Assembly (NCBI GenBank): GCA_964519405.1 | Contig: CAZFLA010000069.1 | Coordinates: forward strand, 1-17,075 | DNA: 17,075 nt | Direction of reading: 5' to 3' | From: G963677485 sp964519405 | GTDB taxonomy: Bacteria > Armatimonadota > HRBIN16 | Shown: positions 6,749 to 15,410 of the stretch, piece after piece | How the letters are laid out: the number at the start of each line of letters is the position of its first letter | Position numbering within the stretch: the stretch's first letter is position 1 | Made by a program: the position numbers and the translations under genes | Notes under the pieces: generated by a model | The model's database searches: none | What the model saw: only the letters and a program-made list of their open reading frames with translations | Told to the model about the DNA's origin: nothing

Positions 6749-8893
6749 ATGAACCTCGTTAAAACTCTAGCTTATGCAGCCATAATCGGCGGTATAGGGA
6801 ACTGGCAAGCATGCAGCGCTAAACCAGCTAATGTGCTCATTACTGTCGACAAACCCGCGATTGGGGTCGGACAGAGCATCACACTAAACGCCAAAGCCTT
6901 CGCGCCAGACGGAATGCCGGCTGTGGGCTGGACCCTTCTGCCCTACATCAATGGTCAGCGATGGGGTGCTCACGAAAAAGTTGATGCTAAAGGCCGCGCA
7001 CAATTCCAGATTCCTCTGCCTAGGGTTGGGGTTCAAACAATAACGGTGGCTGCGGCTCAGCAGCTTGATGATTCGGCGCACTGGATATGGGCGCAGCGTT
7101 CCACGAATAATCAGGTCATCACGCTGTCGGGCAGCGAAAAGCTGCCCTGGCAGCCGACGAAGGCAACCCTCTGGGCCGCGGCTGACAACAAAGCCACGCT
7201 GTCGATTAATGGTAAACCAGCGGGGGTATACGTGGGTTGGAGTGAAACCAAGCCGGTAGATATCAACCCCTCGTTATTTACTAAAGGTATGAACAACTTC
7301 AAAGCGGTCACCGAGAATGCCGATGGCCCTGGTGGTTTTATCTTCAAATGTGTGCTTCGGAACGGTGACCAAGAGATTACTCTGGTGTCTAATGGCAAGT
7401 GGAGTTACACCGAAGGCGGCAATGCCTCGACAGCTGTTAAGGACCTTGGCGGAGCACATTCTTCGAACTGGTCGATGCCTAGTTGGCCAAATGCCAATTT
7501 GCGGCAACAGTTATACACCAAGGCAGTCTGTCCCAAAGATATCACGTTAAGTAATGCGGTCACAGTGCAAGTTAACCGACGTGTTCTACCTGCCCCACGC
7601 AAAGATGCTAATCATCTGGTGGTCATGCAGTGGGAAAACTGGTATGGCCCTACCATGTATAACTGGGGAACATCACACGCGGTTCCTCTGGTCGGTTTCT
7701 ACCAAACGGCTGATGAAGACGTGCTGCGTCAGCACATCATCTGGATGATAGAGGCTGGTGTGGACATCATCCAGTGCGACATGAGCAATAACATCTGGGA
7801 TGCCAAGCAATGGGATGGCCGCAGCTCTATGTCCAATAACCTCATCTTTGTGAATGGATTGATGTTGGAAACACTGGCAAAGATGCGCGATGAGGGCTAT
7901 GACGTGCCCAAGTTCATCTGCTTGTCTGGCGTAAACTACACCGATAATGCGTTGAACGTCATTAACGCACAGTTGAATTATCTGTATCAGACCTACATTA
8001 ACAACCCACGATTCAGTGACTTATGGTATCGCTACGACGGCAAGCCGCTGATTGTTATACTAGACCCGCCCAGTTTCCTGAAAGATAAACTCGATAAAAC
8101 AGACCAGCGATGGACAATCCGCCCCTGCAACGTGCACATGGAGAAGTTTTCATGGCAGCGCGACATCGGATATTGGAGCTGGATGGATACATATGCCACA
8201 CTCGTCAAAAACGCTAAAGGTGAGCCGGAACAGGTGACGGCATCTATCGGGTGCTTCACCGAAAAGGGATGGAAGGATCCGCTAACCAGAGGCCGGCGCG
8301 GCGGTGCTACTTTTGTTGAAGACTGGCAGACCGTGATGAAAGAGCGTCCGCGCTTTGTGAATATCCATCAGTTCCAGGAGTTTGCAGGCCAGATAGAGGG
8401 CGAAGGATCCGGCGGCAACCCCGACATGTATGTGGATAGTTACAGCGTTGACCTTAGTGATGATCTTGAGCCGGTATCGCTGACAGCTACGGGTTACCGT
8501 GGCAACGGCGGATGGGGCTTCTTCTACCAAAACTTATGCAAGGCATTAGTTGATCTATACCGCCAGGCAAAACCGGAAACCACTGTGTTGGTCGTAGCTA
8601 AGCCCGACCGCCGGCACGAAGTGACAGGCAATAGCATGGAACTGCAGTGGATGTCGGTTGGTAAACAAATCCCGCATGGTGTTTCTATATCCATCGATGG
8701 CAAACCTGTTAAAACAGCTATGACAGAGCAAAATACCAAGCTGAATATCAGCCAGCTTAAGCCAGGCGTTCATACCATCACACTCACTGCACCGGGAGCC
8801 GTGCAGCGATACAGATTATCGTGGACTGAAGACAGCTTGCCACTATCAAAACTAGAACCGACAACTGTGACCATGGAGTTTATTAAGAAGTAG
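6749..8893 (+). CDS. Array copy 1: exported multidomain protein with GH71/GH99-like barrel
   Basis: 714 residues. The ATG at 6749 follows GGAGG by 11 bases and gives a hydrophobic signal (M-N-L-V-K-T-L-A-Y-A-A); an open frame extends to GTG 6608 but only through palindromic repeats. Residues about 27-102 are an Ig-like domain with P-Y-I-N-G-Q-R-W-G; 125-225 a jelly-roll (L-W-A-A-A-D-N-K-A-T-L-S-I-N-G) like that of alpha-L-rhamnosidases; 290-615 the barrel; 622-714 a C-terminal beta domain. Barrel marks are M-Q-W-E-N-W-Y (Glu296), I-I-Q-C-D-M-S-N-N (Asp344), G-K-P-L-I-V-I-L, H-Q-F-Q-E-F-A-G-Q (Glu544) and S-D-D-L-E-P. These parallel GH71/GH99 strands, including the N-E-W...I-E-P region. I infer an endo-acting glycosidase on a complex glycan, but it could be a glycan-binding relative. 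A cysteine in W-Q-A-C near the signal end is a poor lipobox. This copy is the most divergent of the four. Confidence 0.75.
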   Translation: MNLVKTLAYAAIIGGIGNWQACSAKPANVLITVDKPAIGVGQSITLNAKAFAPDGMPAVGWTLLPYINGQRWGAHEKVDAKGRAQFQIPLPRVGVQTITVAAAQQLDDSAHWIWAQRSTNNQVITLSGSEKLPWQPTKATLWAAADNKATLSINGKPAGVYVGWSETKPVDINPSLFTKGMNNFKAVTENADGPGGFIFKCVLRNGDQEITLVSNGKWSYTEGGNASTAVKDLGGAHSSNWSMPSWPNANLRQQLYTKAVCPKDITLSNAVTVQVNRRVLPAPRKDANHLVVMQWENWYGPTMYNWGTSHAVPLVGFYQTADEDVLRQHIIWMIEAGVDIIQCDMSNNIWDAKQWDGRSSMSNNLIFVNGLMLETLAKMRDEGYDVPKFICLSGVNYTDNALNVINAQLNYLYQTYINNPRFSDLWYRYDGKPLIVILDPPSFLKDKLDKTDQRWTIRPCNVHMEKFSWQRDIGYWSWMDTYATLVKNAKGEPEQVTASIGCFTEKGWKDPLTRGRRGGATFVEDWQTVMKERPRFVNIHQFQEFAGQIEGEGSGGNPDMYVDSYSVDLSDDLEPVSLTATGYRGNGGWGFFYQNLCKALVDLYRQAKPETTVLVVAKPDRRHEVTGNSMELQWMSVGKQIPHGVSISIDGKPVKTAMTEQNTKLNISQLKPGVHTITLTAPGAVQRYRLSWTEDSLPLSKLEPTTVTMEFIKK

Positions 8894-11101
8894 ATGACAC
8901 CTTATTTATGTCATTCGGTTATACACTCGTTGGCTGCCGTGGTGCTTGCTGCTGCCATACTGCAAGCATCACAGCACCAGGCTGCTGCGGCAGAAACGAA
9001 ACCTAGCGTAAAGATCACTGTCGATAAAACAGCAATAGGTTTTGGGCAGTCTATTGAGCTTAAGGCAACGGCTGTTTTACCTAACGGGAAGCCGGCAGCC
9101 GGCTGGACGATATTGCCATATGTCAATGGTCAGCGATGGGGTTCGCATGAAATCGCCGACGCTAATGGAAAGGCTGTCTTTCACATACCATTCCCTCGTG
9201 TGGGGCTGCAGGTGATGACAGCCAGTGTATTGGACTTAACTGATGACCCCTCACACTGGTTGTGGTCGAAAAATCTGAAAGACAACCAGTCAATCACCCT
9301 GCTGCGCAGCTTTACAATCAAAGGCACTCCTAAACAGTCGGTTATGCTGGCTGCTGCAGATGACAACGCGGTGGTGAAAATAAACGGACAGACCGTGATG
9401 CCCAACTGCTCGATGACCTTGAAGCCGTTGTCCCTGCCCGACCATCTCCTGAAAAGTGGTGTAAACACCATTGAGGTCAGTGCCAATAACGGTGTTGGCC
9501 CTGCAGGTTTCTTGTTTAGGCTTGATGTGCAAACAGATCAAGGCAACCAGCTGGTGGTTTCGGATAATAGCTGGACGGCTCAGGAAACCAACGGCGCTGT
9601 GGAGCCAGTCTCCGATTTGGGCTCCGTCAGTGCAGGCTACCTTCAGATCCCGGCTTGGCCTGGCATGGCAGATCGGAGCCAGGTGTTTACCCGCACCGTG
9701 ATGGGGCCAAACCAACCAGTTTCAAATGCCATCACCATTGATGTTAAGAACCGCAAGCTACAGATGCCGCCAAAAGATCCCAATCATCTGATAGTCATGC
9801 AGTGGGAAAACTGGTATGGCCGCACCATGTATCGATGGGACACCGCGCAAGCTGTGCCGTTGATGGGCTTCTACGAAACCGCCGACGAAAATGTGATGCG
9901 CCAACACATCATCTGGATGATTGAGGCGGGTACAGACATCATCCAGTGTGACATGAGCAACAACATCTGGGAGGCTAAAGACTGGGACGATCGAAGCAGC
10001 AATGCTAACGAGTTGCTGTTTGTCAACCAGCTCATGATGGAAACTCTTGCCAAGATGAGAGACGAAGGGATTACTGTCCCTAAGTTCATGATTTTATCCG
10101 GCACAAACTGGACAGAGAACGGGCTTAAAGTCATTAACCAGCAACTTAATGCGTTGTACCAACTTTACATCAACAACACCAGATTTAGCGATCTATACTA
10201 CCGTTTAGACGGTAAACCGCTGGTTCTTCTGCTGGATTTGGGAGGTAAATTCTACCCTCAAGCTAAGCAGATAGACAACCGCTGGAACATCCGCTTTGCT
10301 AGTGTGAACATGGAGATGAATGAGGATCAGCGTAACAAGGGCTTCTGGAGCTGGATGGACAACGAAGCCACCAGTGTGCTCGGACCAGACGGCAAACCGG
10401 AGTCGATTACCGTACCGATAGGTTCATTTACCAATGGCGGTGGATGGCTCCATCCGACCGCTCATGCCCGACGCGGTGGTGCCACTTTTGTTGAAGCCTG
10501 GCAGACTGTAATTAAAGACCAGCCGCAGCACATCTTCATCCACCAGTTTCAGGAGTTCGCAGGACAGCCTGAAGGCCAGGGATACGACGAAAATCACAAT
10601 CGCTATGTCGATAGCTATAGTGTTGATTTGAGCGACGACCTTGAGCCGACTTCGCTGACGAAGAGTGCCTATCGCGGTAATGGCGGATGGGGATACTTTT
10701 ATCTCAATCTCAACAAGGCTTTAGTGAGTATGCTGCGCGAAAAGAGCCCCGAAACCACGGTAGTAGTAGTCGCCAAACCAGATCGTCGTCACGAGGTATC
10801 CGGTAATAGTATGGAACTTCAATGGCGCAGCGTGGGCAAGCCGTTTGCTGAGGGTGTGTCGGTCGCCATCGATGGTAAAGTGGTTCAAACAGGCCTCAAA
10901 GAGCAATCTACTAGCCTCGATATCACTAAGCTCAAAGCTGGACTGCACACCATCACAATCACAGCACCGGGAGCCGTGCAGCGTTACCGGTTATCATGGA
11001 CCGAAGATAGTCTGCCCCTGCAGCAACTAGAACCCACAACTGTGACCATGGAGTTTATTAAAACAGCAGCACCTAAGGAGAAGATACCCAATGCTCGCTA
11101 A
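8894..11101 (+). CDS. Array copy 2: exported multidomain protein with GH71/GH99-like barrel
   Basis: 735 residues; its ATG follows the stop of copy 1 with no gap. A GGAG lies 15 bases upstream inside copy 1, so translation probably depends on re-initiation by ribosomes finishing copy 1. The signal peptide is longer than in the others (about 33 residues, ending A-A-A-A-E). Domain order matches copy 1: Ig-like about 38-112, jelly-roll about 140-230, barrel about 298-625, C-terminal beta domain about 635-724. Conserved residues are Glu305, Asp353 and Glu554. It has V-E-A-W where the other copies have V-E-D-W (Ala535). The family tail M-E-F-I-K-K-stop is altered to M-E-F-I-K-T followed by eleven extra residues, so the gene runs over the ribosome binding site of copy 3 and overlaps its start by 11 bp. 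Its barrel is closest to copy 4, but part of its Ig domain is closest to copy 3. Confidence 0.75.
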   Translation: MTPYLCHSVIHSLAAVVLAAAILQASQHQAAAAETKPSVKITVDKTAIGFGQSIELKATAVLPNGKPAAGWTILPYVNGQRWGSHEIADANGKAVFHIPFPRVGLQVMTASVLDLTDDPSHWLWSKNLKDNQSITLLRSFTIKGTPKQSVMLAAADDNAVVKINGQTVMPNCSMTLKPLSLPDHLLKSGVNTIEVSANNGVGPAGFLFRLDVQTDQGNQLVVSDNSWTAQETNGAVEPVSDLGSVSAGYLQIPAWPGMADRSQVFTRTVMGPNQPVSNAITIDVKNRKLQMPPKDPNHLIVMQWENWYGRTMYRWDTAQAVPLMGFYETADENVMRQHIIWMIEAGTDIIQCDMSNNIWEAKDWDDRSSNANELLFVNQLMMETLAKMRDEGITVPKFMILSGTNWTENGLKVINQQLNALYQLYINNTRFSDLYYRLDGKPLVLLLDLGGKFYPQAKQIDNRWNIRFASVNMEMNEDQRNKGFWSWMDNEATSVLGPDGKPESITVPIGSFTNGGGWLHPTAHARRGGATFVEAWQTVIKDQPQHIFIHQFQEFAGQPEGQGYDENHNRYVDSYSVDLSDDLEPTSLTKSAYRGNGGWGYFYLNLNKALVSMLREKSPETTVVVVAKPDRRHEVSGNSMELQWRSVGKPFAEGVSVAIDGKVVQTGLKEQSTSLDITKLKAGLHTITITAPGAVQRYRLSWTEDSLPLQQLEPTTVTMEFIKTAAPKEKIPNAR

Positions 11102-13217
11102 AGGAGTGTTTGCTATGCTGATGGCTGCCGTTACGGTATCCGCAATGGCTCAGGGCCAAAAACCGACGGTAAAGATATCGGTTAATAAGCGCAGCACTGG
11201 GGTTGGGCAGACCATTGAGCTATACGCAAAAGCGTCGCTGCCCAACGGGAAGCCGGCTGCCGGCTGGACGATACTGCCGTATGTCAATGGCCAGCGATGG
11301 GGCGCGCACGAAATAGCCGACGCTAATGGAAAGGCTGTCTTCCAAATACCATTGCCTCGTGTGGGACAGCAGGTTGTTACGGCCAGTGTACTGCCATCGG
11401 TCAAGGATGCTTCACAGTGGGTGTGGGCATTTACAACTACAGATAACCAGCAGCTAACGCTGGTTCGCGACTTGACACTTGCCGCTAAACCCACAACTGC
11501 GCGCGTGTGGATAGCGGTTGATGACACCGCCTCGCTGAAGATCAACGGTGTGTTGATTGGTGACTGGGGTGGAACCCTTGGCCCCAAGATGAAACAGATT
11601 CCAGACGGTGTACTGAAGCAAGGCAAGAACCATATAGAGGTCACAGCCGTGAACGCCAGCGGACCTGCTAGGTTCCTATTTCGTCTGGAAGCGGACACTA
11701 AAACGGGTAAGGTGGTGGTAGGCTCCGACGACCAATGGACGGCTGCCCAAGCAGGTCAATCGAACGTAAAGCTTGAGGAAAAAGGGGCTCCGCTGATTGT
11801 TCAATCGAACTTGGATCAGTGGCCTTTAGATAAGCATCTTGATCAGTTATACACTGGTTCCGTCATCGATGCCGATCAACCGGTATCTAACGCCATAAAT
11901 ATACAAGTAAACAACCGTCAACTCCAAATCCCACCTAAATCCAAAAAAAGTCTTGTGGTGATGCAGTGGGAGGAGTGGTTTAGCCCGACCATCATCTACT
12001 GGAACACCGCTCAGGCGGTACCGCTGATGGGGTTTTATCGCTCATCGGATGAAAATGTGATGCGGCAGCAGATCATCTGGATGATAGAAGCGGGTGTTGA
12101 TGTCATTCAGTGTGATATGAGCAATAATATCTGGTTTACAGATGACTTTAACAATGTCAGCCCGATGGTTCGCGAGTTATTCTTCATCAACCAACTCATG
12201 ATGGAAACACTAGCCAAAATGCGCGATGAAGGATATAAGGTGCCGAAGTTCATGATATTGTCAGGCGTGAGCTGGGTGCCGAATGGACTGCAGGTGGTCA
12301 ACCAACAGCTGAATGCACTATACAAAATGTATGTTGACAACACGAGGTGGGGTGACCTCTATTACCGCTACAACGGCAAACCCTTGGTGTTGTTGCTGGA
12401 CCTTCCAGGCAGGTTCTACCCGATGCAGGATCAGCTTGATAACCGCTGGAGCGTGAAATTCGCCAGTGTGGCGCTGGAAACANNNNNNNNNNGCTTCTGG
12501 AGCTGGATGGATGCTTCTGCGACGACCGTGTACGATGCCGAAGGAAGACCCGAAGCGATCACCGCATCGGTAGGATGTTTCACAGGTATCGGATGGAAAG
12601 ACCCTCAAACGCGCGGACGGCGTGGAGGTGCCACGCTTGTTGAGGACTGGAATACAGTGCTGCGAGATAAACCCCAGCATGTGTTTTTGCATCAGTTCCA
12701 GGAGTTCGCGGGTCAGCTCGAAAGTGAGGGCCGCGGTGCCAACCGCGATGAGTTCGGCGATACCTACAGCGTGGATCTCAGCGATGATATTGAGCCGACC
12801 TCACTCACTGCGCCGGCGTACCGAGGCAATGGAGGCTGGGGGTATTTCTATCTCAACCTCACAAAAGCACTCACAGATCAACTAGCCCGAAAGACAGCTG
12901 ACACAACCGTGATAGTCATCGCCAAACCAGACAGGAATCATGAGGTTTCGGGCCGAAATATGGAGTTCCAATGGAGATATTCGGGTGTAACACCCAAGCA
13001 TGGAGTGGATGTATCACTCGATGGCAAAGTCGTTAAAAAGGGTGTGGTGGAGCAAAACGGCAGCCTTGACATCAGTGGGCTGCCAAAGGGCGCGCACAAA
13101 CTCACGCTCATCGCACCGGGCACGGCTCAACGCTATCACCTGCTGTGGACGGATGATTCCCAACCACTAGCGAAGCTAGAGCCAGCATCAGTTACCATGG
13201 ATTTCATCAAAAAGTAA
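11091..13217 (+). CDS. Array copy 3: exported multidomain protein with GH71/GH99-like barrel, interrupted by an assembly gap
   Basis: 708 residues as given, with four unknown residues (465-468) caused by ten Ns; alignment with the other copies predicts about 712. ATG 11091 follows AAGGAG by ten bases; a second in-frame ATG at 11115 also has an AGGAG, but the first start is preferred because its M-L-A-K-G-V matches M-L-K-K-G-V of copy 4. The signal peptide ends A-M-A before Q-G. Ig-like domain about 24-98, jelly-roll 135-215, barrel 288-610, C-terminal domain 620-708. Glu294, Asp342 and Glu538 are kept. It differs from its sisters at several otherwise constant sites: M-Q-W-E-E-W-F for E-N-W-Y, R-Q-Q-I-I for R-Q-H-I-I, and G-D-T-Y-S for V-D-S-Y-S. 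These changes near the presumed active site suggest another substrate preference. Confidence 0.75.
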   Translation: MLAKGVFAMLMAAVTVSAMAQGQKPTVKISVNKRSTGVGQTIELYAKASLPNGKPAAGWTILPYVNGQRWGAHEIADANGKAVFQIPLPRVGQQVVTASVLPSVKDASQWVWAFTTTDNQQLTLVRDLTLAAKPTTARVWIAVDDTASLKINGVLIGDWGGTLGPKMKQIPDGVLKQGKNHIEVTAVNASGPARFLFRLEADTKTGKVVVGSDDQWTAAQAGQSNVKLEEKGAPLIVQSNLDQWPLDKHLDQLYTGSVIDADQPVSNAINIQVNNRQLQIPPKSKKSLVVMQWEEWFSPTIIYWNTAQAVPLMGFYRSSDENVMRQQIIWMIEAGVDVIQCDMSNNIWFTDDFNNVSPMVRELFFINQLMMETLAKMRDEGYKVPKFMILSGVSWVPNGLQVVNQQLNALYKMYVDNTRWGDLYYRYNGKPLVLLLDLPGRFYPMQDQLDNRWSVKFASVALETXXXXFWSWMDASATTVYDAEGRPEAITASVGCFTGIGWKDPQTRGRRGGATLVEDWNTVLRDKPQHVFLHQFQEFAGQLESEGRGANRDEFGDTYSVDLSDDIEPTSLTAPAYRGNGGWGYFYLNLTKALTDQLARKTADTTVIVIAKPDRNHEVSGRNMEFQWRYSGVTPKHGVDVSLDGKVVKKGVVEQNGSLDISGLPKGAHKLTLIAPGTAQRYHLLWTDDSQPLAKLEPASVTMDFIKK
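12483..12492. other. Assembly gap (ten Ns) within array copy 3
   Basis: Ten consecutive Ns between ...GAAACA and GCTTCTGG. The flanking frame is kept across the gap. In copies 2 and 4 the same place carries a shared 32-bp identical segment (10328-10359 and 14642-14673) which the gap interrupts in copy 3, so repeat-induced assembly failure is the likely cause. Alignment with copy 4 predicts 22 missing bases, not ten. Confidence 0.9.
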
Positions 13218-13243
13218 TATGCGTATCAAGGAGAAACTCGTCA

Positions 13244-15379
13244 ATGCTTAAAAAAGGAGTGTGGTCACTTATGGCGGCATCAATAGCTGTCTCGGCCATG
13301 GCCCAAGCTCAAGTTCCGTCGATCAAAATATCGGTTAACCAAAAAAGTATCGGTATGGGGCAATCGATAGAACTCAAAGCAAAATGCACCTTAGCGGATG
13401 GAAAACCGGCAGCAGGATGGATGGTAATGCCGTATGTCAACGGTCAGCGATGGGGTGCTCATGAGTATGCCGACAAAAGCGGTAATGCGGTTTTCCAGGT
13501 TCCATTACCGCGTGTGGGTAAACAGATCGTAACTGCCAGCGCCATGAATTTAGAAGATAACCCTTCGCACTGGATCTGGGCATCCGACACGAAGGACGAA
13601 CAGCATGTTACGCTGCTTCATAGCTTTGCCATTAAAGGCAAACCCACTACGGCTCAGCTTTGGGTTGCCGCTGATGATTCAGCGGAAGTGATGATTAACG
13701 GCAAAAAAATCGGTGAAAAAAGCGGATGGCACGGCAGCTGTCAGATGCGTGTGCCCATAAATGTGCTTGTAGAAGGCAAAAACAACATCGTTGTCAACGC
13801 GAAAAACGGCGCTGGTCCGGCTGGTCTGCTGTTGCGGATGGAGGTTTCAACTTCTACCTCAAAGATATTGATTGCATCGAACAAGGACTGGCAAGTTCAA
13901 GATGCCAACAAAGCGGCCATGGAGACCAAAGACCTAGGCAGCGGCGAAGGTGCTTGGACCCTAGACGACTGGCCGGGTATGGCTGACAAAAAGCAGATGT
14001 ATACCGGTGCGGTAATAGGCGCAAAACAGCCGGTATCCAACTCAATAATCGTTGATGTTCTGCGCAGAGACATCCCTACCCCTCCTAAAGATGCGAACAG
14101 CAAAATCATCATGCAATGGGAGAACTGGTATAGCCCAACCATCTACAACTGGAGCACTGCTCAGGCTGTTCCTCTGGTGGGGTTCTATCGCACCAGCGAC
14201 GAAAATGTGATGAGACAGCATATTATCTGGATGATGGAAGCGGGTACCGACATCATTCAGTGTGATATGAGCAACAACATTTGGGACGTCAAAGACTGGG
14301 ATGACCGCACCGGCGGCACGAATGAGCTGCTGTTCCTTAACCAACTGATGATGGAGACTCTGGCGAAGATGAAAGACGAGGGCGTAGACGTGCCTAAGTT
14401 TATGATTCTTTCGGGAGTAAACTGGACCGAGAACGGCATTAAGGTCGTTAATCAGCAGTTAAATGCGTTGTATCAACTCTTCCTGAACAACCCACGATGG
14501 AGCGATCTCTACTACAAACTCGACGGTAAGCCGGTGGTGATTTTGCTTGACCTGCCAGGCAAGTTTTATGCGGATCGCGACAAGCTTGACCAAAGATGGA
14601 CTATCCGCTTTGGAAGCGTGAACATGGAGACTAATGTCGACCAGCGTAACAAGGGCTTCTGGAGCTGGATGGATAATGATGCTACCAGCGTTCCTGGGCC
14701 AGACGGTAAACCCGAAGCCATCACCGCTTCCATCGGCTGTTTTAACAGCGGCGGGTGGCTAGATCCGCAAAGCCATGGCAGACGCGGCGGCGCCACCCTT
14801 GTGGAGGACTGGCAAACTGTGATGCAAGACAAACCGCAGCACATTTTCATCCATCAGTTCCAGGAGTTTGCTGGGCAGCCAGAAGGCAGCGGCTACGGTG
14901 AAAATCATGATCGCTATGTAGACAGCTACAGCGTAGACCTTAGCGATGATCTAGAGCCTGTATCACTGACAACACCAGCATATCGAGGAAAAGGCGGTTG
15001 GGGCTTCTTCTACTTGAACCTCAATAAGGCGTGTGTTGATCTGCTGCGCCAGAAAACACCCGAGACCTCGATATTGGTGATCGGTAAGCCAGACCGCCGG
15101 CATGAAGTCAGCGGCAGCAACATGCAAATTGAGTGGCGCACGATAGGCAAGCCGTTAGCCCAAGGCGTTACGGTGGCTATAGACGGTAAGGTTGTTGCAT
15201 CTGGTGTCACACAACAGGCGTTGACAGTTGATATCAGCAAGCTGAAGAAGGGATTGCACACCATCACACTAACCAGTCCAGGCGCTGTGCAGCGCTACAG
15301 ATTGTCATGGAATGAAGACAGCCTGCCGCTGAAGCAACTAGAACCGGCTACGGTGAGTATGGAGTTCATCCGCAAATAA
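13244..15379 (+). CDS. Array copy 4: exported multidomain protein with GH71/GH99-like barrel
   Basis: 711 residues, 26 bp after copy 3. ATG 13244 follows AAGGAG by ten bases, the same spacing as in copy 3. The signal peptide M-L-K-K-G-V ... S-A-M-A is cut before Q-A. Ig-like domain about 26-100, with P-Y-V-N-G-Q-R-W-G-A-H-E; jelly-roll 135-215 (L-W-V-A-A-D-D-S-A-E-V-M-I-N-G-K); barrel 287-612; C-terminal beta domain 622-711 ending M-E-F-I-R-K. Presumed active-site residues are Glu293 (M-Q-W-E-N-W-Y), Asp341 (Q-C-D-M-S-N-N) and Glu541 (H-Q-F-Q-E-F-A-G-Q). It is closest to copy 2 through the barrel. It is the last gene of the block; a strong terminator begins 32 bp after the stop. As with the other copies, fold and export are well supported, whereas substrate and reaction are inferred only from superfamily resemblance. 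Confidence 0.75.
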   Translation: MLKKGVWSLMAASIAVSAMAQAQVPSIKISVNQKSIGMGQSIELKAKCTLADGKPAAGWMVMPYVNGQRWGAHEYADKSGNAVFQVPLPRVGKQIVTASAMNLEDNPSHWIWASDTKDEQHVTLLHSFAIKGKPTTAQLWVAADDSAEVMINGKKIGEKSGWHGSCQMRVPINVLVEGKNNIVVNAKNGAGPAGLLLRMEVSTSTSKILIASNKDWQVQDANKAAMETKDLGSGEGAWTLDDWPGMADKKQMYTGAVIGAKQPVSNSIIVDVLRRDIPTPPKDANSKIIMQWENWYSPTIYNWSTAQAVPLVGFYRTSDENVMRQHIIWMMEAGTDIIQCDMSNNIWDVKDWDDRTGGTNELLFLNQLMMETLAKMKDEGVDVPKFMILSGVNWTENGIKVVNQQLNALYQLFLNNPRWSDLYYKLDGKPVVILLDLPGKFYADRDKLDQRWTIRFGSVNMETNVDQRNKGFWSWMDNDATSVPGPDGKPEAITASIGCFNSGGWLDPQSHGRRGGATLVEDWQTVMQDKPQHIFIHQFQEFAGQPEGSGYGENHDRYVDSYSVDLSDDLEPVSLTTPAYRGKGGWGFFYLNLNKACVDLLRQKTPETSILVIGKPDRRHEVSGSNMQIEWRTIGKPLAQGVTVAIDGKVVASGVTQQALTVDISKLKKGLHTITLTSPGAVQRYRLSWNEDSLPLKQLEPATVSMEFIRK

Positions 15380-15410
15380 CCGACAGCAAGACGGTTAACG
15401 CATAAAAGAC

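Noticed and set aside
6749..15379. Misreading the four-copy array as a single repeated protein split by stops
   Set aside because: Each copy has its own signal peptide and full domain set, and copies 3 and 4 have strong binding sites, so they are separate genes.
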